Source: Ampelocalamus luodianensis
Taxonomy: Eukaryota; Streptophyta; Magnoliopsida; Poales; Poaceae
Assembly: GCA_036346255.1 (NCBI GenBank)
Contig: CM070640.1
Location: forward strand, 36,699,238-36,763,237
Length of the DNA: 64,000 bases
Direction: 5' to 3'
The notes beneath the pieces are model-generated. The model ran no database searches and was not told the origin of the DNA. It was given only the letters and a program-made list of their open reading frames with translations. The translations under genes and the position numbers were made by a program. This document shows, piece after piece, positions 12,994 to 23,951 of the stretch; positions within the stretch are counted from its first letter, which is position 1, and every line of letters starts with the position of its first letter.

Positions 12994-13849
12994 ATTCATG
13001 TTTCATACACCCTGTTTTTGTTTGATGTTTTCTAAAGATTTTGTTTCAAGAAAACCTAATTCAAATAAAATATAAGTTTGTTTTTCAAAACTAAAATCTA
13101 ATTTATAAAAATTATTTTCTTTGAAGTCTTTTCACGCTACCTAATGCATAATGATCCTAAATGTTATTTGATTGAATGCAAAACTTGAGATCATTTGCAA
13201 TATTATCAATTCTCTGCCAACTTCTTGAAGTCCTAGGATAATCGGTACAACCGACCTTAAATGTACAGTATTACCACCCTACGGTACTACTGGCAACATA
13301 TTTGCGATACTACCGCCTGAGCGGTTACTACCAGCGAGATCTCTACGGAACTACCGATTCTGCGTAAAAGGACTTAACCACCTTCGGAGTTATTCTCTTC
13401 TACTCCTCTCAAACCAGTCGTTTCCCTCGTCTGTTCCTCTCTCTCTCCCGAAGAACTCCACTCAAAATCTCCTCGAAAAATCTTCATATCTGCTTGGGAT
13501 TTCTTTTTGGCTAACGATTTCTTGCATCTTTAGGGTTTCTCTCCCTCGTTTCATAAGATAAAATCCTCTCTTTACCCTGTTCTTGAAACCCTAGGTCTTC
13601 ACGGATAAAATTGAAATGCGGATGATTAGATGCTATTATTTCGGGCATTTACCAAATATCTTATGTCTAATGGTGCTTGCGCATCTATTCGTGGATTCAC
13701 TCCATCAAAGACATAAATTTTTCTTCATGCCCTAGAATCTAGTCAGTGACTGCGGTTCCACCGTGATCAATGACCAAAACAGCAAGTTCATTTATTTTTC
13801 AATTCTAAAGCTGCCTTGATTGATTCTTATCTATCTTATCTTTATCAAG
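12994..13849 (+). other. Sirevirus internal spacer between pol and env-like ORF
   Basis: 856 bp, AT-rich at first, then (13250-13400) a cluster of 'ggtac/accgcc' words such as 'gatactaccgcctgagcggtt' like those in the 3' LTR. A pyrimidine-rich stretch near 13420-13560 and possible splice-acceptor-like 'tttatttttcaattctaaag' precede the env-like ATG. In Sireviruses the env-like ORF is thought to need splicing or readthrough for expression; no specific acceptor can be proved here. Confidence 0.5.
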
Positions 13850-15442
13850 ATGCCAAGAAAAATAGGTTTGTCTCGCAAGTCGGCAGTCACCACTAGAGGT
13901 CATTCTTCCTCAACAAAACTTCCCGTTGTTCCAGTTCAAGAAAGTCAAGACAATGGCAAAGGACCAGCATCGAATGAATCTGAAAGTGAGGAAAGATCCT
14001 CACAGGCTGGATCTGGATCTGGATCTGATTCTGACATAGAGCCAGAAGTTCAAGTTCAGTTTGTTGAAGAGATGGGAGACCCAAAAGAACCTCAAATTGA
14101 TTTAAGACTAATCTCAGCTGAAGATTATGCCAACCTACGCAACAAGAATCAATATAGCCTCTCTTCAAACTCCATTAACCCAAGATTTCACACCAAATTT
14201 CAAGAACAAGTCCATGATCAGATATATGGACATAACAAAAAATCCGCAGATCATAAGTGGATCAGTTGGGTGTATATAAACTCTTTAGAAAAATATAATG
14301 GGGTATACAACCTATTTCAAAGAGTTGGTCTTCATAATCTTGTGGAGTTGAGAAATGACTATGATGAGGACATGATAAGACAGTTTTATGCCACAGTGCA
14401 TATCTCGTCATATTTCTGAAAAATACAATGGATGCCAGTGACTCGCTATTTGGAAGGTAGCAAGGCTGATTTTGAGCATGTTTTGAGAACACCTTCTGGC
14501 AAATGGGAGAAGCTTTATGACAGACCTGCTTTGCTAGCTCCAGCTTGGACAGAGTTCTATGACAGGAATGTCAGGACCACTCCAGATAAAATTCATGGTC
14601 TACTACCCATACCTAGTCTGATTAATAGAATTATCAATCACACCTTCCTGCCAAAAAGTGGAAATTTTGATGTTGTGAGACGACATGCCTAGAACATCAT
14701 TGATAACATCTTACATGGAAGAAAATTTGATGTGGTAGATGTCATCATTAGGGGCATAGATTCTTCAAAAAATAATAGAGTCAAAAGAATATACTATGCA
14801 CCCTATATAATGGCTTTAATACTTAGCAAGTTTGAGTATCATGGATGCTTGGGATATGCACATAAGGCTTATAAGCCAAGAGAAGGTCCTCCCATTGCTT
14901 TTCAGGAGCAACCTGTACAGCAAGGACAACAAGAACAACATATTCTAGAAGAGGCAAATGTAGAAGTTGCTCAGAATCAAGTGGTGCTTGCTCAAATTCT
15001 CAAAAATCAGCCGTTCATTCTCAACAATCTCCTACAACTTAAAGTCACTCAACAGGAGATGAGGACAGCACAGTTAGAATTTCAAAATGAGACTAACAAC
15101 AAGATAATTGCCCTGTCAGAAGCAGTTTCTTCTGTGAAAAGGCTTCTATCTACTCCTCAGCGCTTCACTCGTCGTCGCATTAACACATCTCTAGGAGTCT
15201 CTACTTCAAATCCAGTAGCTCCAGTCTCTTCAACACAAGAAGCTCCAGTTTCTCCAACCCCAATAGTTGCTGCTCCTTCATCTTTAGTAGCTCCAACTCC
15301 TCAGGCTCATATGGCTCCATCTTTCCTGACTCGTTTTCTTAAAGATCAAGTTTCAGTCATTAATCAAGATGCTCCTTCACCACAAGAGCCAACTGCTACT
15401 CTTGTTGAAGATCACTCTTCTCCTGGAGATCCCTCAGCATAA
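13850..15442 (+). pseudogene. Sirevirus env-like ORF, two in-frame stops
   Basis: 531 codons in one frame from ATG 13850 (MPRKIGLSRK) to TAA 15440, interrupted by TGA 14417-14419 and TAG 14690-14692. The N-terminus is Ser/Glu-rich with a short SGSGSGSD run. The middle part (about residues 90-340) is the conserved body of this plant retroelement family, with 'MPVTRYLEG' and 'YYAPYIMALI'. A Gln-rich and probably coiled-coil segment (QEQPVQQGQQEQH, LQLKVTQQEMRTAQLEF) follows, then a Pro/Ala/Ser/Thr-rich tail. I see no clear signal peptide or transmembrane helix, so calling it envelope rests only on its place in the element. This copy is not functional. Confidence 0.8.
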
Positions 15443-15961
15443 CAACCTCACTCGGATCAAGCCTTCGGCGCTCTTGTGCATGACCTTTTTGGTTCTTTTT
15501 AATGCCAAAGGGGGAGAAGAAAAGAAGAAGAATAAAAGTCCGCAAAAACAAGGATAGGAAAAAGGGAGAGGAGACTACAAGGAGACAAGAATATATATAT
15601 ATAAGATTAGTTTTAATATACATTTATGTCTTTTGTGCCTTATGCTAAAATGTTTACTATGAACTGTGTCTTGGTATAACTCCTTGTGTATGCTTGACTT
15701 TGCAATCTACCTTCTTGGTCATATTCAATGCATTCATGTACTTACAAACTCTTATTTATGCACATGTTTAGGGGGAGCTATCTTAAAATAACTTAAATAA
15801 GCAAATAATTCTCTCACTTCCTTAAGCTCATTACAAGAATTATTTTGATCAAGCCTCAACAAAGATATACATCTCACTGTCAAATAAGTAGTAGATTCTA
15901 AAAATTTATTCTTCTCACATATTGACAGTACTGTCATCAAATTACCAAAAAAGGGGGAGAT
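15443..15961 (+). other. Sirevirus 3' untranslated region with repeated polypurine-tract signatures
   Basis: Three purine blocks share the core GGGGGAG: 15507-15516, 15770-15776 and 15944-15960. The last one, 'aaaaaagggggaga', abuts the LTR start at 15962 and is the working polypurine tract that would prime plus-strand synthesis. The upstream two match the repeated PPT signature described for Sireviruses. A short 'atatatatata' run is at about 15591-15602. Confidence 0.8.
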
Positions 15962-17187
15962 TGAAACCATCTAGGCCCTTAAAAAGTGTTTTGGTATTTA
16001 ATGACAATATGTTCTATGGGACTAATGAGATTATTGAGTGTTTGTAAAGGTTTAGTCCCAGTGATGAACACAACTACATGAAAATACATGCTTGAGGACA
16101 ACATGAAGATCAATATGGCTCAAAGACAAGGTATAAGTAGTTTAGGATCTTTTTCTGTTTACCGGTCTCAGGAGAATTGGTTGAGAGACCGGATTATAGG
16201 ATAGATGTCGTACTATTAAGAGGGATCATAACTAGTAACTTGATAACATGTTTCTAAGCACAATGGATCAATCTAGGATCATGTATACTTTTGAGGTTGT
16301 GTTGAAAAGAAGTCTCTTGTGTTTTACAAGTGGAACGGTAATACCAAAACATACCTGGCGGAACTACCGCTCAACGGTAGTACCACAGTATACTTGGCGG
16401 AACTACCGCTCAATGGTAGTACCGCAAGTTCTTTTAAGAAACTACCGTAAAGTCTTTGAAGTATTCCAAGTCTTGTGGTCAAAATCCTTATTCCGTAAAA
16501 GTTAAAAAACTAGTTAGGGTTCACTTGGATACTTTCTTTGAGAGATGTTCTGTGTTTCTTTCAGGCGGTAATACCGACGTTCAAATTTCAGAACTACCGC
16601 TTCGCGGTAGTACCGATCTTTGTGCGGTACGTTTTTTTCCAGAACACTTGTAATTTGAAATCTGTGTGCTCTCTCAAGGAACGGTAGTACCGCAGTGTTT
16701 TTACCGGAACTACCATATCTTCGGTACATCTGAAATTTGTGACGGTACGTTTTTTACAGAACGTATGTTTTCCGGAATCATTTTGATCTCTTGAGGAATG
16801 GTAGTACCGGAGTTCAACTCGCGGAACTACCGCATCCCCGGTTCTTCTGTTGGTTAAGTAGCGGTACGTTATTTTCGATCGATGTTTTGGAACTCAAGAA
16901 AAGCAAGTACCGCCTAATCGAACTTCCACTAAAACAGAACTACCGCATGATAGTTGGCGGTAGTACCACGCCGAATTTCTAACGGCTTTGTCAGAGCATT
17001 TAATATGTGTCTGTGCTAACCGTTACAGGACGTTTTGAGATGGTGCGGTAGTACCGGCCGTTCAGTGGCGGTACTACCGTTTGTGCTGTTTTTCTTTGAA
17101 TTTTGCTGAAAGTTTAATTTGATCGATTAATTTCAAAAATCTCCTATTCACCCCCCCCCCCTCTAGTCGGTTATCCTTGATCCTACA
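15962..17187 (+). mobile_element. Sirevirus 3' LTR
   Basis: 1226 bp from TGAAACCATC to ATCCTACA, preceded directly by the polypurine tract. The 3' end shows the typical Sirevirus phrase: a run of C residues (about 17150-17161), 'ctctagtcggtt' and 'gatcctaca'. Between about 16340 and 17095 lies a dense cluster of CG-rich palindromic words (own entry). Confidence 0.85.
16355..17095 (+). repeat. Cluster of 'cggtagtaccg / cggaactaccg' palindromic motifs in the Sirevirus LTR
   Basis: At least ten copies of the words 'cggtagtaccg', 'gcggaactaccgc' or 'ggcggtactaccg' occur, frequently paired a few bases apart as inverted partners, e.g. near 16358-16387, 16397-16428, 16590-16616, 16935-16970 and 17042-17086. 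Clustered CG-rich palindromes upstream of the transcription start are a published hallmark of Sirevirus LTRs and are proposed binding sites. Related words also occur inside the element at about 13290-13350, outside the LTR. Confidence 0.85.
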
Positions 17188-17192
17188 AACAC

Positions 17193-19282
17193 TAAGCCCA
17201 GAATGCCACTAAACTACCCTAACAATTAATTTTATCAATAATTCACAATGAATTTCATCAAGCAATTCAATACTAACACCCGTCCACGGGTCACAACAAC
17301 ATACAAATAACGACATGGCAAGCACAGATATTTAAACCCTAGATTATAAGCAGAATAATAGTTCAAGAATCAAGCAATACCAATCAAACGAAGGCTATTG
17401 AATGAGTAAACGAGTTTAAACTAATCATCTAGAATTATTCAATGTTTATCATGTCCTAAAGGAATAAACTATCACGCTAAGGCAAAGTTTTCTCATGGCA
17501 AGTGAGTGTATGTAGTGTTCCAAGTGCTAACCCTTTTCAAATGAAGCGTCGTCAACGATCACCTAAAAACAACATTAGAGCAAGGGTGAGTCCACGACTC
17601 AGCAAGTACAGTAATAAATAATGGACATTACTTAAACAACAGTACACAATATCATCATTAACATCAATTGTTCACTTTTCTTTATTCTCATGCTCAATCA
17701 TTCAATTCCTTTTCTTTATTCACACACACAATCATCAACTACCTTTTATTCCATACATCTCTACACTACATGTCCACATGCACTTCTTTTGTGTATACCG
17801 GTATAGCATGAGTGTTCACTATCGATGACACACTCTCAAGCCCGTCCGCCTCAAGGATCGGAGACCTCCTCCACTCCCGTGGAGTTGTGATCAACATGAT
17901 TACCTTCTCATATGCAATGATGTTTATGAATGCATAAATATCCATAGTTTCATCAACATTAACATTGTCCAACAATATCATATCCAACCATAAGGAATAA
18001 ATAATAACCATTAACATTACTTGCAATTAAATAAGTAAAAGCACAACAATATAATGGTAATAAATGGTAAAGCATACAGTGATCAACTAATGAACACTAT
18101 CTACCATGCACTTCCTCTTTTCCTTGTAACATTAGAGAGCGAAACGACGACAATGCACACGAGACCCCACTCCCTAGACAACAATTTCAAAACACATCTC
18201 AACACCTTCACATTATAGCACCAACACCTTACTCTAACCACCATCGCATCCCTACGCCAAACCGACCCTTTTTAACCCAAAACTACCAAACACACTACTC
18301 GTTGTCTCAGTAGTAAAACGGTCATATCTTACTCATCCAAACTCTAAATTCAGACATCCAAGACTTTATGGAATCCTCACAAAACAACCTACAATTACCT
18401 AGTTATGAAGAAAATCTGATTCTACCGTTTCCTACTCCGTTCCTTTACCCGAAGACTGTTCCAGATTCTATTAGAACAGTTTGCTTCATAATTTTATATC
18501 TTTAATTCTACAACTTGAACATATATGAATAATATGAGTTCTGGAAACTATACAAGATTTCCTACATTATTCAAGTTGATACAAATATTTAATTTTAACA
18601 ATTTCTACACGAAATCGACCTAACGACAAGAAGTCTGCCAACTACGTCTGGAATCTGGACAGCAACATTCCAGAGGTCATAACTTTTTGCTCGCTACTCT
18701 AATTTTAACGATCCAGACTTTCCTAGAAAGCTAATGCGATAATCTACATTTTCTCTAATTACACCAAACTCTATTTCGGAGTCTAAATGTCCCTAATCGT
18801 CCCCGCAACGTGCTGCCCTAAACTTGACGAATCTGGACAGAACAGAAATCCATCTTCCCATTGCCCAGATAATCTACCGAAAGAACAACGACTAAATTTA
18901 GGGACATCTAGAGGTTTTCATATCGTTAGCCTCAAAGAACACGGAGCTGATCATAAAATCCCGTGAAATCCTTCTCCTCCTCCCTTCTTTTCTTCCTTCC
19001 TTTTGTTGATCTTTCTCTTCCTAGCCGGCAGCAGCGGAGGGGAGTCGATGCTACAGTACTCGATGGGCTACAGTACTGGCGGTGCTACAGTAACCTCGTG
19101 CTATAGTACATGCTTCTAGGGTTTGGTTGCCCCCTTCTTAAACCAGCTTCCCATTTGGGCCAAACACCGTGGGCTGACAACCCATGGCCCAGGTTCTCCA
19201 ACTGAAGCAAAAACACCCCTCTAATCCTCTAATTTCTTCTCTAATCCAATTGTCCTCTCTTAAAGCGCAACGGGATATTACA
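17193..19282 (-). mobile_element. Solo LTR of a Ty3/gypsy element, minus strand
   Basis: Read on the minus strand it starts TGTAATATCCCG at 19282, a standard start for grass gypsy (Tekay/Del-like) LTRs, and ends near 17193. The pentamer aacac flanks both ends (17188-17192 and 19283-19287), which is what a 5-bp target duplication would give. The terminal bases at the left are TA rather than TG, so one end carries a substitution or the boundary is slightly off. About 2.09 kb long with no coding sequence and no internal region: a solo LTR from recombination. A GC-rich stretch with 'ctacagtac' repeats is at 19048-19110. Confidence 0.65.
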
Positions 19283-19287
19283 AACAC

Positions 19288-22081
19288 AATAGGCAGAAAG
19301 AGACCGACAATCAAAATGATCGCTAACCCAGGTCATATCAGAGTACACCTAAAGGTGTAGAGAACTGGAGTGAGGAAAGAAAAGACGACGAGTGATGGTC
19401 CCACGAAGATATTGCAGAACATGAAGAAGGTGACTGTAGTGGAGCTAAGTGGGAGCAGAGACGAACTGATTCGGGATGTGAACTGTGTGAGAAATATCAG
19501 GTTGAATGATCCCAAGGTAGATGAGGCTTCCGACAAGATGGCGATAGCAAGTGGGGTCCTCAAGAGGCTCACCATCAGTAGGCCGAAGGTGAACACCAAG
19601 CTCTGTAGGAGTATCCACCATGCGCTGATCAGTGAGACAAGCGTGAGCAAGGATATCATGAATGTACTTCTCCTGGGAGAGATAGTAGCGCTCAGATATA
19701 GAAGTGACATCAATCCCAAGGAAGTAACGAAGAGGACCCAAATCAGACATTAAGAACTGTTCACTGAGATGCTCCTTCACAAAGGCAATGTATTGAGAGT
19801 CATCTCCAGTAATGATCATATCATCCACATATAGAAGGAGCAACGTCCGACCTCGAGGAGAGGTGTGTACAAACAGGGCAAGATCGTGATCACTGGCAGA
19901 GAAGCTGGCAGTGGTGACAACAGAGGAGAAGCGGTCAAACCAAGCACGAGGGGCTTGTTTGAGCCCATAGCGAGAGCGACGAAGGAAACAAACCATACTA
20001 TTAGGGACAGAATACCCAGGGGGCAGCTGCATGTAGACCTTCTCACGTAGCTCGCCATTGAGAAATGCATTCTTGACGTCTAGCTGAGAGATGGACCACT
20101 GTCGAACATAAGCCACAATAAAGAGAGTGCGAACAGTGGTCATGTGAGCAATAGGAGCAAAGTTCTTATCATAGTCACGACCATGCTTCTGTTGAAAACT
20201 ATGTGCCATAAGACGAGCCTTGTAGCGCTCAAGGGAACCATCCGAGTGGATCTTGATCTTGTACACCCACTTGCACGTGATAGGAGTGACACGCACAGGT
20301 AAGGGCACAAGATCCTAAGTGTCAGTACACTCCAAAGCAACAATCTCCTCAGACATCGCGAGCTGCCACTCAGGGTGAGCAGCAGTCTCACAGTAGATCG
20401 TAGGCTCAGAAAGAGCAGTAGCTGCAAAACTATAGCGCTAAGGAGGTATGACAGTGTGACGATCACGAAGATCGTATCTGTGAGAAGATGGAGCAGGACC
20501 CAGCAAGGATGATGAAGGAGAGCTAGGAACAGGGCCCGGCAAAGATGGTGGCTCTACTGGAGAAGGAGTAGGCCGAGGACGACGAGAGTAGTGCAAGAGA
20601 AAAGGTGGAATCTCAACAAAAGAGCTGGAAGAAAACTCGAACGGAGAGGGGACAGGTGGAGCCGGAGGAGAGGGAAGTGAAGGAGGTGGAGGTGGAAACA
20701 AAACAGAAGTGAAAACTGAGGGTCAGGAAAAATCATAAAGGAGGTCGAGTCAACAGTAGGAGAATGAGGGTATTATGGTTGGGACTCGTCGAAGGTGACA
20801 TCCCAAGATATCCTCATCCGACGAGCAATAGGGTCGTAGCAGCGATAACCCTTATGCTCAAGATTGTAGCCAAGAAACACACACTCAACTGACTGAGCAG
20901 ACAGCTTGGTGCACTCACAAGGTGGAAGAAGGACGAAACAAGTACAGCCAATACAGCGAAGTTGACTGTACTCTAGAGCCTGGCTGTAGAGACGCTCAAC
21001 AAGAGTCGAACCCTGAAGAGCAGTGGAAGGTTGCATATTGATGAGGAAAGCAGCAGTGAAGACAGCCTCAGCTCAGAAGTGTGGTGGAACAGAAGAGGCA
21101 AGCATGAGAGCTTGAGCTGTCTCAAGCAAGTGATGATGCTTATGCTCAAAGACACCATTCTGAGTATGAGCATCAGGGCAAGAATACTGGGAAAGAGTAC
21201 CCTACTCAGCGAGAAAGCGATACAAAGCAGTAGACAGGTACTCACCAGCAGAGTTAGCATGAAACACACGAATAGTTGAATCAAACTAAGTGTGAACCAT
21301 GGTGACGAACATTGGTAAATAGAGAGAACCAAACTACAAGAGGACATGAAGTAGATCCAAGTATGATGAGAATAATCAGCAATAAGTTCACATAGTATCG
21401 ATGACCCCCTTTCGAAATGAATAGAGCTGAACCCCAAACATCGGAGTGAACAAGATCAAAAGGAAAAGTAGAAACATAATCACTAGAGGGATAGGGGAGC
21501 TGCAGTTGCTTGCCAAGCTTGCAGCTCATAAAATGTAAAGATGTGTCCCTAGAAGCAGACCTAAGAACACCACGACCTACTAGTGACGACAGACGCGATC
21601 CGCAGAGATGATCTAGACGATGGTGCCACTGAGCGAAGGAAGTAGTGGAGGACATGGCAAAACTAAAGGTAGTGGTAGTGGTCGTGGTAGTGGCTGACTA
21701 GCTAGTGGAGACAGTGAAAATAAGATGAAGCCAGCCGAGCTCCCAAAGACACTGCAAATCACGACGCTGAGGACTAGTACCAAGTAGAGTCCCCGTGCGG
21801 TGGTCTTGAACACAACAAGAGTCAAACTCAAGAATAACACGATAGTCGTGATCAGTGATCTGACTAGCTGACATAAGCTACATAGTAAACTGAGGAACAT
21901 GAGAGACTGCAGGAACATGAAAAGATGAAATGCAAAGGGTGCCTCGGCCTACAACAGAAAGAGAGGTACCATATGCAGTCTGAACAGTGGAAGGAAGAGC
22001 TGTGGAACTCACAGAAGTGAGGTGTGTAGAAACTAATGTCATGTGAAAGGAAGCACCAGAGTCCAAGATCCACGAAGACAA
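19288..22081 (-). pseudogene. Copia A pol remnant (protease, integrase, reverse transcriptase, RNase H start)
   Basis: Segments in order on the minus strand: aspartic protease WILDSGASFHMT (22081 onward), gag-pre-integrase WHHRLDHLCGSRLSSL (21640), integrase start 'PFDLVHSDVWG' (21460), integrase C-terminal 'VECVFLGYNLEHKGYRCYDP' (about 20900), a Ser/Pro-rich linker, reverse transcriptase with 'QLDVKNAFLNGELREKVYMQ', 'GLKQAPRAWFDRF' and catalytic 'LLYVDDMIITGDD' (about 20070-19810), then RNase H start 'YSDMTWVSDHFD' near 19340. The integrase core (21400-21040) is scrambled by frameshifts and stops. Not functional. Confidence 0.85.
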
Positions 22082-22229
22082 GATACCTAACGAGGGAAAA
22101 GGCGGAGGCGAGGAAGACTGCTGAGAAGCAAGAGCCAGATGAGCAGAACCCGAGGAGTATGAGGTTGAGCCGACACCGAGGTACTGGGGTAGGGAGAGGA
22201 GCTACTACGTGGCATCACTAGAGGAGCCC

Positions 22230-23813
22230 TAGCGAGAGGCGCCAGCTCTTAAGTGAGAGGAACCTCCAGAGCCCTTCGGGGGACGTCCACCCCGACAACC
22301 CTGGTCCCTCCTTTTCTTGTAGCAGTCCTAATACCTGTGGCCGTCATGCTAGTAGTAGGTGCAGTAGAGACCTGCAGTAGAGGCAGCAACCACTGGTGTG
22401 CTGGGAGCTGGAGGGACCACGGTGAGTGTTGAAGAAGCAGGCAAAGGAGCAGGCGCTGAAGCAGACAAGACAGCTTGTATCTGAGCCGCACCACAATGAC
22501 GAGTCTCCTCAGCACGAACACCCATCAGAGCCTCCACCATGGTCAGACGTGGGTGGTGAGTCTAGAGCTGAGCACATACAGTCTCAAACTCAGGGCGGAG
22601 CCACGTCAGAAAGTTGTAGAGACGATGAGTCTCCTGGTGAGCACAGAGCCACACACAACAGGGACAAGTCTGGCAAACATCCGGCCCCAGAGAGTTGAGC
22701 TGAGGCCACATCTCAAACATCTGCTGGTAGAAGTCATCCACGGTGGCATCGAACTACTAAAGAGAATGCACCCAGTCACGACAAAGAGGTGCATAGCATC
22801 ACTCGTCGGCTGGTAGTGAGCTCGAAGATGCTCCCACATCAGTGGAGTTGGCCACGGGCATGCTACCCACTAGGATGGCGGTAGCACGAGCTTTGGCATC
22901 CCGCCATATCTCGTAGGCGTGCAGCTCAGAATGATAGAGCTCCAAGGCTTCCTCCAGTGCAGCATTAGCGAGAGCTCCAAGGCTTCCTCCAATGCAGCAT
23001 TAGCGGCCTCCTGGATAGCTAATCTGCACCAGCAGGAAGAGCTGGCAGAATTGGCGATGTAGGGCAAGGCGGACAGGGCCGCTCGTCGGTGAGATGACCC
23101 CAGAGGTGCTGACTATTGAGGTGAATCCTCATGTGAACAGCCCACTCCCTGAAGTTCGTCCCGTCGAAATGAACTAGGGAAGCAGGATGGCGAAGGAGCC
23201 TTCGGTAGTAGCCATCAGTGGTGACTTGACCGAATCCGGAGTCGGGAGGCGGCGTGCTCAGGAGCAGAAGCCCCAAGTAGTGGCTCCAGCTAGATCGGGA
23301 GTTGGAGAGAAGCCAAAGCCGGAGAAGCCATAGCCGAGGTGAAGCTAAAGCTACCATCTCCACGTAGATCGCTGGAGCTGGAGTGAAGCTGAAGACGTCG
23401 GCTCCATGTACATCGCTGGAGCCAGAGTGGAGCCGGCTCCACACGAATCGAAAACAGAGCACGGAACTCTTGCACGGGCTCGGCAGCGTCGCGGACGTCG
23501 GCCTGCGGCGGTGTCGAGGATGGAGTTCCCGGGCGACGCCGGCGGCGTCAGGGATAAAGATATCGAGCGGCGGCGCTAGGGTTGAGAACATGCTGACACG
23601 AAAACGACGACGTCGGGGGTGGTTCGACGCAGATCCAACTCGGGCGGTATGGATCCGGCGACGGGGAGGAGCTGTGGCAACAGCGATCGGAGCAGCGCCG
23701 GATCGGAGATGCGGCGGCTCAGGCGGGAGTAGAGCAAGCGTTGCTCGCGGCGCTTGAGCAAAGCAGAGCTCGTGGCTCGGGGAGAAGGGCACAGGGAGGG
23801 CAGCGGCGGTCAC
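22230..23813 (-). pseudogene. Copia A gag remnant with damaged zinc knuckle
   Basis: The gag N-terminal part is seen as 'VHFDGTNFREWAVHMRIHL' near 23170-23110 and a CCHC-like zinc knuckle near 22360-22310 (YCTYY..HDGHRY..DCYKKRRD), where the second Cys is Tyr and stops flank the His. No ATG opens the frame upstream; the GC-rich segment 23200-23813 contains Ser/Pro/Arg-rich ORFs in several frames that are probably leader rather than protein. Several frameshifts separate the pieces. Confidence 0.65.
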
Positions 23814-23833
23814 GTGGGAAACCCTAACCCTAA

Positions 23834-23844
23834 CTCTGATACCA
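23834..23844 (-). other. Primer-binding site of copia A
   Basis: On the minus strand TGGTATCAGAG follows the LTR end TAACA with no gap. This is the canonical complement of the 3' end of initiator methionine tRNA used by plant copia elements, and it fixes the orientation and the 5' LTR of the element. Confidence 0.9.
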
Positions 23845-23951
23845 TGTTAGAATAAACACTTAATCTATTCTAATGGGCCAAAAGACCAATATATCATGTA
23901 CAGGATAGGTCAATATGCAAAAAGCACCCTAAGCTATATACATATCTAACA
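23845..23951 (-). mobile_element. 107-bp 5' LTR of copia A
   Basis: Bounded by the perfect 7-bp inverted ends TGTTAGA / TCTAACA and followed directly by the tRNA primer-binding site. At 107 bp it is very short for an autonomous copia LTR. The matching 3' LTR is missing. A TATA-like 'gctatatac' occurs at about 23933 on the plus strand, so the promoter is not obvious. Confidence 0.75.

Larger units (their letters stand above)
10893..17187 (+). mobile_element. Ty1/copia Sirevirus (SIRE/Maximus-type), 3' half with env-like ORF and 3' LTR
   Basis: This is the 3' portion of a Sirevirus: end of integrase, reverse transcriptase and RNase H (10894-12993), an internal spacer, an env-like ORF (13850-15442), three repeats of a polypurine signature 'aGGGGGAG' (15507, 15770, 15950) and a 3' LTR (15962-17187). 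An env-like gene after pol, multiple PPT-like signatures and LTR clusters of CG-rich palindromes are together diagnostic of Sireviruses among copia elements. The left part was displaced by insertion of the Tat gypsy element and lies outside the window. Only nonsense changes are seen in pol and env-like ORFs, with no net frameshifts, so the element is moderately young. Confidence 0.88.
19288..23951 (-). mobile_element. Ty1/copia element A, minus strand, 3' end missing, very short 5' LTR
   Basis: Read from right to left: a 107-bp 5' LTR (23951-23845), a primer-binding site directly adjoining it, gag, protease, integrase, reverse transcriptase and the beginning of RNase H, which stops at 19288 in the middle of 'RSLSAYCV'. 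The 3' part is missing because the solo gypsy LTR and the Sirevirus lie exactly there; copia A was probably the recipient of both. The coding sequence has many frameshifts and stops, so this is older than the Sirevirus. Confidence 0.85.

Noticed and set aside
23019..23813. 264-codon minus-strand frame upstream of copia A gag
   Set aside because: No ATG start, low-complexity translation until the gag homology near 23170; treated as leader plus gag remnant, not an independent gene.
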